Made by a program: the position numbers and the translations under genes. A stretch of 64,000 nucleotides of DNA. It comes from JAWKOK01 sp963765875 (GTDB lineage: Bacteria > Chloroflexota > Anaerolineae > Caldilineales > Caldilineaceae). Below the pieces are notes generated by a model, which saw nothing but the letters and a program-made list of their open reading frames with translations, was not told where the DNA came from and made no database searches. Location of the stretch: positions 1 to 64,000 of the forward strand of contig CAVXYK010000010.1 of assembly GCA_963765875.1 (NCBI GenBank). The letters are read 5' to 3'. Below are positions 33,143 to 43,245 of this stretch, in pieces. The stretch's first letter is position 1; every line of letters begins with the position of its first letter.

Positions 33143-33766
33143 ATGCATTACCGACCGGCAGGGGGCTGGATTGAGTTGGTCTGCGGTTCGATGTTTAGCG
33201 GCAAGACCGAAGAACTGTTGAGACGAATTCGCCGCGCTGAGATCGCCCGCAGGAACGTCCAAATCTTCAAACCACGCATTGACAGCCGCTACGGCGCCTC
33301 ACGCGTTGCATCGCACAATGGCGTCGCTCGCGAGGATGTGGTTGTGATCGAAAAGGCCTCTGAAATATTGAAGTTGGTGCGGCCGGAGACATCTGTTCTG
33401 GCTGTGGACGAGGTTCAGTTCTTTGACTGGCAGATTGCCGATGTCAGTGATGAGTTGGCGGATCGGGGACTGCGTGTCATCGCAGCCGGCTTGGACCAGG
33501 ATTTCCGCGGCGAGCCCTTTGGCCCTATGCCGCTCATGATGGCTATCGCCGAACACGTCACCAAGTTGCATGCGATCTGCATTTCTTGTGGCGGCTCTGC
33601 TAGTCGGACACAGCGCCTGATCGATGATCGTCCCGCTCGTTATGATGATTCGATCATCTTGGTCGGCGGTTCGGAAAGCTACGAAGCGCGCTGTCGGCAA
33701 TGCCATGAGGTGCCAGGTCGGCCGGTCTCCCGTGTTGCAGAGATAGCGCAAACGATCAATTCCTGA
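33143..33766 (+). CDS. tdk: Thymidine kinase
   Basis: Type II thymidine kinase of 207 residues; it phosphorylates thymidine to dTMP in salvage. The P-loop is GSMFSGKTEEL, the catalytic base region is AVDEVQFFD, the lasso-type substrate loop and FRGEPFGPM segment are present, and zinc ligands are CISCGG and CRQCH. GGAGGAGAAGCG precedes the ATG. A long hairpin follows the stop. Confidence 0.96.
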   Translation: MHYRPAGGWIELVCGSMFSGKTEELLRRIRRAEIARRNVQIFKPRIDSRYGASRVASHNGVAREDVVVIEKASEILKLVRPETSVLAVDEVQFFDWQIADVSDELADRGLRVIAAGLDQDFRGEPFGPMPLMMAIAEHVTKLHAICISCGGSASRTQRLIDDRPARYDDSIILVGGSESYEARCRQCHEVPGRPVSRVAEIAQTINS

Positions 33767-33774
33767 GACAGAAA

Positions 33775-33836
33775 ATCGTCTGACGAGCTATCTTGTGGTT
33801 CCGAGGGAAGAATCACAAGATAGCTCAACAGACGAT
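33775..33836. terminator. Long two-part hairpin after tdk
   Basis: Outer stem ATCGTCTG / CAGACGAT and inner stem AGCTATCTTGTG / CACAAGATAGCT are separated by three-base bulges on each side and a 16-base loop. There is no T tract. It may protect or terminate the tdk transcript. Confidence 0.6.
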
Positions 33837-34080
33837 CTAGGGACCGACTCGTGTACCGAATTCAGACAGCGGCTTCGCAGATCGAGCTTGTTTGAAATCT
33901 GTTGCGCTGGCATAATTCGTGTCAGACTGACGCACTATCTCTTCAGCACTTCAGATGTCAGGTATGTAGACGCCTTTTTATTCGAAGATGGGACGATACC
34001 TTACATCTTAGGCAGAAATCGTTCAGAAATCGTTCAATACCGAATAACATCAGAGCCCAATGAACGAAAAAGTGGGAAAA

Positions 34081-37000
34081 ATGAACGATCTTCTGCATGT
34101 TCGACTATTAGGCGGCCTCAAGATAGAGCGCAATGATCAGGAGGTGAAAGGCTTCGCTTCCAGCAAAGCTCGCGCCCTGATCGCATACCTTGCCTGCAAT
34201 CCAGGTCCTCACAGCCGTGAAATCCTGGCGACCATGTTTTGGGATGACCGCTCCCAAGAACGCGCCATGGGAAATATGCGCGTCCTCATCAGCAGCATAC
34301 GCAAGCTCCTCTCGCCCTATTTTGACATCACCCGCCACGAAATTGGCCTACGCCACGGTGAATCAATCTGGATTGATGTTGAATGCGTCGATCAGATCTT
34401 TTCGGAGATATGTGGTGAAGTCAGCCATTCGGACACACTTCCGCCTAGGGACATTGCCCGCTTGGAAGAATATCTGCACCTCTATCGTGGTGGTTTCTTG
34501 GCGGGCTTCAACATTCGGTCGGCTCAGGAGTTCGATAACTGGGTTCGAATTGAACGCGAGCGACTCCACCATCGAGTCGTTCAATGTGTGGCTTCACTTG
34601 TCGACCATTTCATCCGTCAAGGTGAAGATGCGAAGGGCATTGAGTGGGCCAATCACCTCATCAAATTGGAGCCACTCTACGAACGTGGCCACGAGCAGAA
34701 GATCGTCCTGCTTGCACGTAATGGCCAGAAACGCGCAGCGCTCGCCCACTATGATAGCTATTGCAAGGCGCTTGCGAGAGACATGAGTGCCGAACCATCG
34801 CCCAGGCTGCTGGCACTTTATCAGCGATTGTTTGCTGGTGAACAGCCATACGCTTCTCCGACTGAACGGGTGAGTCTGCCACCGGAGAGGGTGTCAAAGA
34901 AATCGGCTCAAACCCCGATGCTCGTACCGCTGACGCCGCTGATTGGACGCGAAAAGGAACTTGACGAAATCATATCGCGTCTTCGCCGGCCGACATGTCG
35001 GTTGTTGACACTTGTGGGGCCAGGTGGTGTCGGTAAGACGCGAGTTGCTTTGGCATTGATAGACTATTTCAATGATGACGCCTCCGATTTTCCTGATGGC
35101 GCTTGCTTCGTCTCGTTGGAAAATGTCCAGATCTCGACTCTGATCGCCACTGCGATTGCGGATGCGCTCAATATCTCTTTGACGGAAGGGACTGCCTCCG
35201 ATGTCCAACTCTTGAGCTATTTGCGCAGTCATCGATTGCTGCTGGTTCTCGATAATGTAGAGCATCTGGCTGATTGCGCCGAGTTGCTACTGTCCATTTT
35301 GGGGGTTGCTCGTGATGTCACTATTCTGTTGACATCTCGTGAACGACTTGATTTGCATGGTGAATGGCTTTATGAAGTCCCGGGGCTGGCCTTTCCGGAC
35401 GATTCTGTCGCGAACAATGATGACGCGTTGGGTTCTATCGAACGATTTCCCGCAGTGCAGCTCTTCTGCCACGAAGCTCAAGCGCTCGTCTCCTCTTTTT
35501 CCTTGGAAGATCAATGCCTTGCGGTAGCTTCGATCTGTCGGAAACTTGAGGGGCTGCCGCTAGCAATCCAACTTGCTGCAGCATCCACGCGGTTTTTTCT
35601 GCAACCCAAATGCTGAAGCAGATCGAGCAAAATCTGGATGTCCTTCAGACAACCACGCGCAATATGCCTGATCGGCATCGCAGTCTGCGTGCCGTCTTTG
35701 ATCATTCATGGACGCTGTTGACAACGCAAGAGCAAGACGCCTTTCGTCAACTCTCTGTCTTTCCAGGCGGATTTTCGCCTGATGCGGCTGAGCAAGTGGC
35801 CGGCGTACCGATCCCGATGCTCCATTCTCTGGTCAATTCCTCTCTGATCGAACCGCTGAACGTGTCTGCAAACGTACCGATGAACGCGTCGCGACCGATA
35901 CAGTTCGCTATAAGATGCACGCAGTGCTGCTTCAATATGCCAGAGAGAAGCTGGCAATGGACAGCCGGCAATTGCGTGATGTGCATGACAGGCATTGCTC
36001 CTACTATACGATGTTGCTGGACGATTTTGGCGACGCTCTACAAGGTTATGGAACATCGTCCACCGGCCTTGCTGCTATGGCAATTGACATAGAAAATCTT
36101 CGTGCGGCGTGGCAGTGGGCCGTGCTTCACGGGCAACTGCAGCGCACGGAGCGCGCGCTGACGGCGTTCGCTCGGTACTATCTTCTCCATGGGCCGTTTC
36201 AGGAAGGCAGCGATGCCATCGGATTGGCGATTGAGGAACTGCAGGGCCGACGACGGCGGAATCGTGATTCTCAGACGGAACGTCTGTCTGCCAAGCTATT
36301 GGCAATTCAGGCAGAGCTCTTCAATCGGCAGGCTGCGTACCAGCAGGCCGTTGATGCCGCGTTGGAGACTATCCACATCGCTGGAGACAACGACCTGGAT
36401 CAGATTGAGATTGAGGGACAGCTTCAGGCTGCTCTTGCCTATCGATTCCTGGGTGACTACGCCAACGCCTTACATCATACCCAATGTGCGCTCGAACTTT
36501 CGCGCCATGGTGGGCATCCGCAGTGGGAGGCAAATAGTCTGCTCACGCTTGGAACAGTCTGTCTCTACCAGGCGCAGTTTGAGTCCGCCAGGCAGACATT
36601 GACCGATGCCCTGGAGCGTTTCCGCTTCCTTGGCAACCGCCGGCATGAGAACCGTACGCTCAATGTGTTGGGGATTCTCTATCTCTATCAAGGCCGCTAT
36701 GGTGAGGCAAATCGCTATTTTGGGCAGGCATTGCATCTCTATCGGGAGATAGGGGATCGTCAAGGCGAGGCGCAGGTGCTCAACAACCTGGCAGCCATAT
36801 GCCATCATAGCGGTGAGCTCGAAGATGCAAAGTCACAGTACGTTCGGGCGCTGGCCATTCAGCAGGAGCTTGGCGGAATGCAGGGCGTTGGCCTCTCGTC
36901 CGGCAATCTGAGCCTCTTGGCGCAGCATTCGGGTGATTTCGAAGGTGCATTGGCCTTCGGTGAAACAGCTGAACGCATCGCCTATGATTTAGGCGATCGA

Positions 37001-37459
37001 GACAGCCAGGCATTTGCCCTGCTCTGCGTTGGCCATGCCTACATTGGTCTCGAAGAGTGGGACAAGGCCCACCGCGCCTATCGGCGCTCTCTGGCCTTGC
37101 GTCTGGAATTAGGCCAAGCGAACCAGGCGCTTGAGTCGCACGCAGGGCTGATAGACGCCACGCTCTGCGCCGGCTGGGGCGATGATCTTTCAGATGCAGT
37201 TGGCGAGATCCTTGAGGCGCTTGACGGCAACGATCTGCTCGGCATTGTCGATCCGTTTCGTATTTATTGGATCTGTTATCGGGCCCTGCATGCGAAGCAG
37301 GACCCGCGTGCGGGTGAGATCTTAGACCGCGCCTATCAACTGCTTCGACAGCGTTCGGAACTGATCGCAGGCAGTTTGCAGCGCCACAGATATGTTGACA
37401 ATTGGCCTGCACGACGCATGATCACCGAAGAGTATCTGCGTTGCGGAGGCCGGAGATAG
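34081..37459 (+). pseudogene. SARP/AfsR-like transcriptional activator (BTAD, NTPase, TPR), two frameshifts
   Basis: Large regulator of about 1,120 residues. An N-terminal OmpR-type winged helix and bacterial transcriptional activation domain (about 1-245, with REILATMFWDD and LYRGGFLAGF) is followed by an NTPase with Walker A GPGGVGKTRVAL and LLLVLDNVEH, then by at least six TPR-like repeats. The first break is near 35594-35599, where one T added to a six-T run restores STRFFSATQMLKQ. The second lies between about 35840 and 35885, before VRYKMHAVLLQYAREKL. ATG at 34081 (MNDLLHVRLLGG) fits the domain start better than 34060. If the indels are errors, the gene is intact. Its targets are unknown; the next genes are sugar-acid catabolic. 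Confidence 0.85.
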
Positions 37460-37474
37460 TGCTTTGTTAATCAG

Positions 37475-37545
37475 GGTTTTGGCATTTCGTAGGACAGGTT
37501 TTCCTACCTGCCAGCGCCGGGCAGCGAAACCCGCCCTACAAATAT
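37475..37545. repeat. Dispersed intergenic palindromic repeat (GTAGGNCAGGTTT family)
   Basis: TTCGTAGGACAGGTTTTCC and CGAAACCCGCCCTAC form inverted arms. It is related to 4661-4730. The remaining part of 37546-37763 holds no feature I can support. Confidence 0.6.
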
Positions 37546-37763
37546 CAAGAATCACCTTGACAAACCACTGCGATAGGTCGTGTTTAGTCATTGCTGGAAC
37601 TTTGGCGGGACCCTTTGACAAGGACCGTTGCGGCGTGGCATGCTATTTTTTGACCGTTTTCGATGCATCGATATTTTACGTATTGATTCACCTTGAAGAC
37701 CGACTCTTTTGTCCAATCCTATAGAAATACCAGCGTCAACTAATGCTCCAAATGGAGGCAGTG

Positions 37764-38918
37764 ATGGAAGAAAAGCTAACTTTGTATCAGATTACCGAGG
37801 ACGACCTAAGTGAATTGAGCACCCAACCGGCCTTTGTCACGTTCGGCGAAACCATGGTGCGTGAGACGCCCGCGGATATGGAGCGCCCCGAACGTACTCG
37901 CCAGGTCTACCTTTCGATGGCGGGCAGCGAACTCACCCTGGCCGTGGGTCTCAGCCGATTGGGCATCTCTTCGTCCTACATCACTCGTGTGCCTGACAAT
38001 CCGTATGGTCGGGCATTGCGCAATCTGGTGCGTGAGCAGGGAGTCGACGCCGACCATTTTGCTTGGGCGCCCAAGACCGATCCAATCGGACGTCTCATCT
38101 ACGAGATCGGGCGCACGCCGCGCAAGAACATCGGCGTCTACCAGCGCAAGTATTCGGCAGCGTCCAGACTGGATGCCGGCATGGTGGACTGGCAAGATGC
38201 ACTGAAGGGCGCTCGCCTGTTCCACACGTCCGGTATCACCTTTGGCCTTGCCACCCACTCCGAGTATGAACGAAACTACAACCGGGACGCTTTTCTGGAA
38301 GCCGTTGCAGCCAGACCGGACGGCTGTTGGACAGGGCTCGATTTTAATTACCGGGCCACCCTATGGACGCCGGAACAAGCAAAGGAAATCATGACGCCGC
38401 TGGTCGGCGATCACATTGATGTCTTGATCACCACCATTGAAGATATGGCCCGACTCTATGGCATTGGTTGCGGCCAATACACGGCCAAACAGGTGGTGGA
38501 CGGCGATATCGGCCGGCTGGAGGACGAAGATATCAGGACCTTTGCCAAAGAAGTGATGAGTATTTTTGGCGTCAAGATCGTGGCCATTACCATTCGTTAT
38601 CCCGATACGTTTGAGCAGCATCGCTGGGAATCGGCGGCCATGAATGCCGATGGCGATTTCTTCCGCTCGCCTGCGGTCAAGCCTATCGTGTTGCTTGACC
38701 GGCTGGGCGGCGGTGATACCTGGAATGCGGGCTTTTACTATGGTTTGCTGACCGAGGGCTTCAGTGGCGAGGGCTTGCGTAAAGGTGTGTTGGTTGGCGA
38801 CGCTGCCACGCGTCTCAAACAGACGATGATGTTCGACCTGCCCATGATCGACAAGGCTGACGTCCAGGCATTGATGAAGTCCGATGTGATGGGCGGCGGC
38901 AAGCGGACATCGCGATAG
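37764..38918 (+). CDS. PfkB-family sugar kinase, probably 2-keto-3-deoxygluconate kinase
   Basis: Ribokinase-like enzyme of 384 residues. FVTFGETMVR opens the fold, and the ATP/catalytic motif is LDRLGGGDTWNAGF with the general base Asp. Its job as KDG kinase (KDG to KDPG) is inferred from the KDPG aldolase gene 25 bases downstream; other 2-keto sugar acids are possible. ATG at 37764 is chosen since GGAGG sits five bases before it; earlier ATGs at 37743 and 37752 lack such a site. It is slightly longer than typical KdgK (about 310-340), with inserts near 100-115 and 240-270. Confidence 0.87.
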   Translation: MEEKLTLYQITEDDLSELSTQPAFVTFGETMVRETPADMERPERTRQVYLSMAGSELTLAVGLSRLGISSSYITRVPDNPYGRALRNLVREQGVDADHFAWAPKTDPIGRLIYEIGRTPRKNIGVYQRKYSAASRLDAGMVDWQDALKGARLFHTSGITFGLATHSEYERNYNRDAFLEAVAARPDGCWTGLDFNYRATLWTPEQAKEIMTPLVGDHIDVLITTIEDMARLYGIGCGQYTAKQVVDGDIGRLEDEDIRTFAKEVMSIFGVKIVAITIRYPDTFEQHRWESAAMNADGDFFRSPAVKPIVLLDRLGGGDTWNAGFYYGLLTEGFSGEGLRKGVLVGDAATRLKQTMMFDLPMIDKADVQALMKSDVMGGGKRTSR

Positions 38919-38943
38919 GTGACGATCAACACTGGAGAGACCC

Positions 38944-39591
38944 ATGAAGAAACATGAAAAACTGAACATCATCCGTGACACGGGTGTGGTTGCCATCATG
39001 CGAGCCCAGTCATCGGAACAACTGATTGCCGCGGCTGACGCCATCAAGGCGGGCGGCGTGCAGGTGATCGAGGTGACGATGACGACGCCCGGCGCGCTTG
39101 GCGTTATCGAGCAAGCCAAGCAACGGTACGGCGAGGATATTCTCTTTGGGGCCGGCAGCGTGCTTGACCCGGAGACGGCGCGTGCGGCCATTCTGGCCGG
39201 TGCTGATTTCATTGTCGCGCCCACGCTCAATCTGGAGATGGTGGCGCTCTGCAACCGCTATGGTGTACCCGTCATGCCCGGCATCTACACGCCGACCGAG
39301 GCGCTGACAGCCATTGAGGCGGGCGCCGATATGGTCAAGCTCTTCCCGGCCAGCTTTGGTGGTCCGGAACTTGTCAAGGCGATCCGGGCTCCGCTGCCGC
39401 AACTGGAGATTGTGCCGGTGGGCGGCGTTGATCTCAACACCGCGGCCGATTTCATCCGCGCCGGATCGGCTGCGTTGGGCGTGGGTAGCAGCCTCGTCAA
39501 CAATCAGCTGCTGGCTGATGGCGATCTGGACGAATTGACCCGTCGAGCAGAAGCGTTCATTGTCGAGGTTCAGAAGGGGCGAGGTCAGTAG
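38944..39591 (+). CDS. eda: 2-dehydro-3-deoxyphosphogluconate (KDPG/KHG) aldolase
   Basis: Class I aldolase of 215 residues splitting KDPG into pyruvate and glyceraldehyde-3-phosphate. The active-site Glu and Arg regions are VVAIMRAQSSEQ and VIEVTMTTPGA, the GAGSVLDPETA loop follows, and the Schiff-base Lys is in DMVKLFPAS. CTGGAGAGACCC precedes the ATG. With the kinase it forms the lower Entner-Doudoroff/uronate branch. Symbol used in the general sense for the family. Confidence 0.93.
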   Translation: MKKHEKLNIIRDTGVVAIMRAQSSEQLIAAADAIKAGGVQVIEVTMTTPGALGVIEQAKQRYGEDILFGAGSVLDPETARAAILAGADFIVAPTLNLEMVALCNRYGVPVMPGIYTPTEALTAIEAGADMVKLFPASFGGPELVKAIRAPLPQLEIVPVGGVDLNTAADFIRAGSAALGVGSSLVNNQLLADGDLDELTRRAEAFIVEVQKGRGQ

Positions 39592-39632
39592 TAACGGCCA
39601 GCAAAGATTGTTTGGTTCATTGTTGCGAACAA

Positions 39633-39669
39633 AAGTGGGCCTGCAGGCGCAACGCCTGCAGGCCCACTT
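39633..39669. terminator. Bidirectional terminator hairpin between convergent genes
   Basis: Perfect 17-base inverted repeat AAGTGGGCCTGCAGGCG / CGCCTGCAGGCCCACTT with a three-base loop, preceded by AAAA and followed by TCAT. It separates the aldolase gene from the opposing DUF1294 gene. Confidence 0.8.
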
Positions 39670-39688
39670 CATGCTGGATACGCTTCAG

Positions 39689-40042
39689 CTATAGGATCAG
39701 GAACCAGAGCATTGTTGCCCAGATCACGGCGCTGATGATATTCACGGCCCAGAATTGACTCTTGTTTGTCTTGTGGCGGAAGACGACCATGCCGAGCAGG
39801 GCTCCCGCGAACCCACCGGCGAGCGCCAGCCCGAAGAGGACAACCTCCGGTACACGCCAGGCGCCTCGTTTGGCCTGCATTTTGTCATAGCCATAAAATA
39901 TGAACGCTGTGACACTCCAAGCTACTAGCCAAACCCAGAACCAATTTCCGGCGCTGAAGACCCACGTGAGCAAAGCAATTACAACAAGGGTTATCACGAC
40001 GCCGACAATGGCGAAAAATTTCTGTGGCGATTTCTTCATCAT
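39689..40042 (-). CDS. DUF1294 family small membrane protein
   Basis: Protein of 117 residues with four membrane helices. The signature FIFYGYDKMQAKRGAWRVPE, followed by LAGGFAGALLGMVVFRHKT and KSQF, is diagnostic of DUF1294. Its function is unknown. No cold-shock domain, to which it is fused in some bacteria, is present. Confidence 0.9.
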   Translation of the reverse strand: MMKKSPQKFFAIVGVVITLVVIALLTWVFSAGNWFWVWLVAWSVTAFIFYGYDKMQAKRGAWRVPEVVLFGLALAGGFAGALLGMVVFRHKTNKSQFWAVNIISAVIWATMLWFLIL

Positions 40043-40167
40043 GCGTGCAATCTCCTGTGAAATGTATCGCTGTACCGCCAGCGACGTGAATTGATTGGCT
40101 GCTTCGGAGCCACGACGGTCGCCTACGAGTTCATCTTGAATCCCGCAGCAAATTATACAGCCAACAG

Positions 40168-41109
40168 GTGGAACAAGCCAGGATAAAACGCCAAATGGAC
40201 GACACGTTGGACTTGAAGAGTTGGCAGAATCTCAACCACGCACAACTGGTTGCACGCCTCCGGCCACTGCTGGAGCAGGACGACGGTACGCTGGATGTCG
40301 CTGCCTCCGGCTCGCATCATGTTGTGGTGACCAAGGATGAGGATCATATTTGCCTCTGGCTTCACGATGAGGCAAACAGAAGCACCGGCGTGATTCAGTC
40401 GGAGCTGGATCTGAACAACCCCCTTGCGCTGGTCGATGCTTATACCCGCGCCGCGCTGCTCGGTCTGCTCTGGTCACCGGCGCCGAGCCGAGTATTCACT
40501 ACCGGGTTAGGGGGCGGTTGTCTGCCCACGGTCATGCACCATCATATGCCGGAAACCATTGTTCAGTGTGTCGAGAATGATCCTCAGGTAGTCGATGCCG
40601 CTACCCGTTTTTTCGGCTTTTTGCCGGATGAGACGTTGCGCATAGCAATCGGCGATGGCCGAAGGTGGTTGGCGGAGAACGCGACGCAACACGCTTTCGA
40701 GATCATCATTCTAGACGTGTTTGATGATAAGGGGGATGTCCCGCGCCCATTAAGTACGTTGGAGTTCTTTCAACTTTGCCGGGCATCCCTGTCTGAGCAG
40801 GGCGTGCTGGTCGTCAACTTGCTCTATCTCGATCCGCACCGGACTGCACGCATCAAGACGGTTGCGGCCGTCTTTGAGCATGTCTATCTCTGCCCGATGG
40901 ATGATGACAATGATGTTCTCTTTGCCAGCCGGCAACCGCTGCCATCCAAAGCAATCTATATCGATCGGATGATCCGACTAAAAGAACAGTATCGGTTTAG
41001 CTTTCCGCTCGTACGCCTGGCGCTCAAGCTGAAGCCGGTCGATGTTGGTGAGATGCCGGAGTGGTCGGCCACGAAACTGTTGGCCGATAGTCAGAGGGAT
41101 GGACAATAG
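40168..41109 (+). CDS. Spermidine synthase-like SAM-fold protein
   Basis: Protein of about 313 residues with the Rossmann fold of polyamine aminopropyltransferases. Motif I is FTTGLGGGCLPT, followed by ECVEND-like IVQCVENDPQVVDAA and IGDGRRWLAE with the acidic residue for the nucleoside. The catalytic aminopropyltransferase Asp of DxDxx(D/E) is represented by IILDVFDDKGDVP. The substrate is not certain; many such proteins in Chloroflexota are annotated only as fused-type or orphan members. The GTG start at 40168 and ATG at 40195 are both possible. The next gene converges from the other strand. Confidence 0.75.
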   Translation: MEQARIKRQMDDTLDLKSWQNLNHAQLVARLRPLLEQDDGTLDVAASGSHHVVVTKDEDHICLWLHDEANRSTGVIQSELDLNNPLALVDAYTRAALLGLLWSPAPSRVFTTGLGGGCLPTVMHHHMPETIVQCVENDPQVVDAATRFFGFLPDETLRIAIGDGRRWLAENATQHAFEIIILDVFDDKGDVPRPLSTLEFFQLCRASLSEQGVLVVNLLYLDPHRTARIKTVAAVFEHVYLCPMDDDNDVLFASRQPLPSKAIYIDRMIRLKEQYRFSFPLVRLALKLKPVDVGEMPEWSATKLLADSQRDGQ

Positions 41110-41145
41110 TGGCACTGCATTGGGATGGCATGCCATGCCAGGTGG

Positions 41146-42126
41146 CTATTTTTCGTCCTGGTCGGTCTCTTCATCGATGAAGCCGTAGGCATGCGAAACC
41201 AGATAGAGCGGCCGATTCTTGACTTCATCATAAATGCGGCCCAAGTACTCTCCGATAATGCCCAGAAAAATGAGCTGGATGCCGCCGAGGAAGAGCACGC
41301 TGACCAAGGTCGTCGCCTGTCCCAGAAAGAAGAGATTGCCAGACAGGCGCAGTATGATTGTGACAAAGATGCCTGCCAGGCTAAGAAAGGCGAAAGCAAA
41401 GCCGAGTAGCGTTGCGAATTGCAATGGCAAGTAGCTGAAACTCGTAATCGCGTTGGTCGCCAGGGTGAGCATCTTCCGCAACGGATATTTGGTCTCGCCG
41501 GCAAATCGTTCGGCCCGCTCATACTCGACGCCGATCTGTTTGAATCCGACCCAACTGCTTAGACCGCGCATGAAACGATGTTTCTCGCGTAGTCTGCGCA
41601 TTGCCAGAATGGCCTTCCGGTCCATCAGTCGGAAATCACCGGTGTCCAGCGGAATGTCAACATTTGCGACTTGCTGGATGATCCGGTAGAAAAGCTTGGC
41701 CGTCCACAGCTTGAACCAGGTCTCTCCCTCTCGCTTTGTGCGCACCGCATAGGCGACATCGTACCCCTCGCGCCATCGCTCGATCATCTTCAGGATTACC
41801 TCGGGTGGATCCTGGAGATCGGCATCCATAATGATGACTGCATCGCCTTCGGCAAAGTCCATGCCGGCTGATATCGCTACCTGATGGCCAAAATTGCGGC
41901 TGAAATCGATGATCTTCACACGCGGGTCGTCACGTTGCAACTCACGCAAGAGGGCAAGCGAGCTGTCCGTACTGCCGTCATTGATGCAGATGAGATCCCA
42001 ACTTTCGCCCGTCTTCTCCATGACATCAACGACACGTTGGTAGAGGATGGGGATTACAATCTCTTCGTTCCAGATCGGGATGACAACCGAAAAGGTCGTA
42101 CGCGGTTTGATGGACGATTCGTTCAT
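41146..42126 (-). CDS. Glycosyltransferase family 2 with C-terminal membrane helices (GtrB/DPM1-like)
   Basis: Protein of 326 residues. The GT-A domain (about 1-230) has FSVVIPIWNEE, CINDGSTDSS, the metal-binding VIIMDADLQDPPE and RLMDRKAI. Two membrane helices follow (about 236-262 and 271-298). This is the arrangement of polyprenyl-phosphate glucose or mannose synthases, which build membrane-bound sugar donors. The family-typical start is ATG 42126 (MNESSIKPR); an in-frame ATG at 42150 lacks support. The donor and acceptor cannot be told. Confidence 0.92.
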   Translation of the reverse strand: MNESSIKPRTTFSVVIPIWNEEIVIPILYQRVVDVMEKTGESWDLICINDGSTDSSLALLRELQRDDPRVKIIDFSRNFGHQVAISAGMDFAEGDAVIIMDADLQDPPEVILKMIERWREGYDVAYAVRTKREGETWFKLWTAKLFYRIIQQVANVDIPLDTGDFRLMDRKAILAMRRLREKHRFMRGLSSWVGFKQIGVEYERAERFAGETKYPLRKMLTLATNAITSFSYLPLQFATLLGFAFAFLSLAGIFVTIILRLSGNLFFLGQATTLVSVLFLGGIQLIFLGIIGEYLGRIYDEVKNRPLYLVSHAYGFIDEETDQDEK

Positions 42127-42202
42127 GACGATATCGTAAATCAAAGGCAATGCAGGGTCAAACCAGACTGTATCTTGTTGGCTGCGAGCTAGCCGCAGCG
42201 CC

Positions 42203-42243
42203 CCGGAAGGCGCTCAATGGTGTTCCTCCTGAACGCCTTCCGG
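42203..42243. repeat. Intergenic inverted repeat between divergent genes
   Basis: CCGGAAGGCG / CGCCTTCCGG, a perfect 10-base stem with a 21-base loop. It is followed by two near-copies of GATAGCCGTGATGGATA (about 42270-42320). The remainder of 42127-42482 has no gene I can support. Confidence 0.55.
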
Positions 42244-42482
42244 CAACTTGATGCGTTTCTCTACGTAGTGATGGATAGCCGTGAGGGATACTAGTGAGCG
42301 ATAGCCGTGATGGATATTGTTGTTAGGACGCATTTGCCCGAAGTAAATTGACGGGTGCATGAGGCGATGCTAGACTGACTCGTCAGGTGGATTCAAACCA
42401 ATCAAAGCTTCATTCCATGGGTTCCAGCGACTTGAGAATGGGGCATCACGCATGATTCAAGCCAACGGGCAAGACAACCAGC

Positions 42483-43142
42483 ATGGCTGAAGATCAATCA
42501 ATCACTCCGGGTCGAGAATTGGCCGGTAGCCTACCGATGATATCCTCTCGTCCTGGAGGCGGTCTGGCATCAGGGCGAACGCTGCCCAATTTCGACCAGA
42601 AGCGGCTGCTGCTCAACCGGATAGCACAACCGGGTGAGGTGCATGTCTACCGGGCGGAGTGTGGCGCCGGCCAACGGCTGCGCGCACAGATGTTGGTTCC
42701 AGCGCTGCCATCGGGCGGTTCGGTTGTGCCGGCGTTTGCGTTGGTCGCCCAGAGCTTGCCCTACAGCGCCGACGTGCACAAGCTGCCCATCGAGTTGCCG
42801 GTGGGCTACAGTGCCGTCGTTGCGCCACCGCCGAGCGAGCTTCTATTGCCGCTTCAAGACGCCTTGACGCGTGCCAAGTATTATCCCGGGCAGATTATCG
42901 ACACGCGTACTCTGGTCAGCGGCCATTGCTACGTGGTGGTGTGGAGCCCCCACAACCACATGGGCAAGTATATGCTCCAGTTGGGCCATCGATGGCCAAT
43001 GCGATGGACCTATTGGCTTCAATTGCCAAGGTTTTGGTGGCAGATCCGGGGATGGTTTGGGTTGAGTCGAGCTGCTGCCTATGTCGCCGGTTCAGCGCTG
43101 TTGCTGGGCGGTCTGCTGGCGTGGCGTCGGTCTCGCCGCTGA
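42483..43142 (+). CDS. Hypothetical protein with one C-terminal membrane helix
   Basis: Protein of 219 residues that I do not recognise. The middle is Pro/Leu-rich (LPIELPVGYSAVVAPPPSEL), residues 110-170 look like a compact domain with GHCYVVVWSP, and a single membrane helix near 195-213 is followed by a basic tail (AWRRSRR), suggesting a tail-anchored protein facing outward. Codon use resembles the neighbours. The arsA-like gene starts 103 bases later. No function should be inferred from the sequence. Confidence 0.6.
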   Translation: MAEDQSITPGRELAGSLPMISSRPGGGLASGRTLPNFDQKRLLLNRIAQPGEVHVYRAECGAGQRLRAQMLVPALPSGGSVVPAFALVAQSLPYSADVHKLPIELPVGYSAVVAPPPSELLLPLQDALTRAKYYPGQIIDTRTLVSGHCYVVVWSPHNHMGKYMLQLGHRWPMRWTYWLQLPRFWWQIRGWFGLSRAAAYVAGSALLLGGLLAWRRSRR

Positions 43143-43245
43143 TATCATCGCCGGCGAAACTGATTGAACCGGGGCGGACCGGCTGCCTGTGTAGACGTAG
43201 GGCGCCGCCAATTGTTTGATTCAACTGATCTAGAAAGAGTAGTCT

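Noticed and set aside
38361..39254. A 297-codon open frame on the - strand
   Set aside because: Antisense to the KDG kinase and KDPG aldolase genes.
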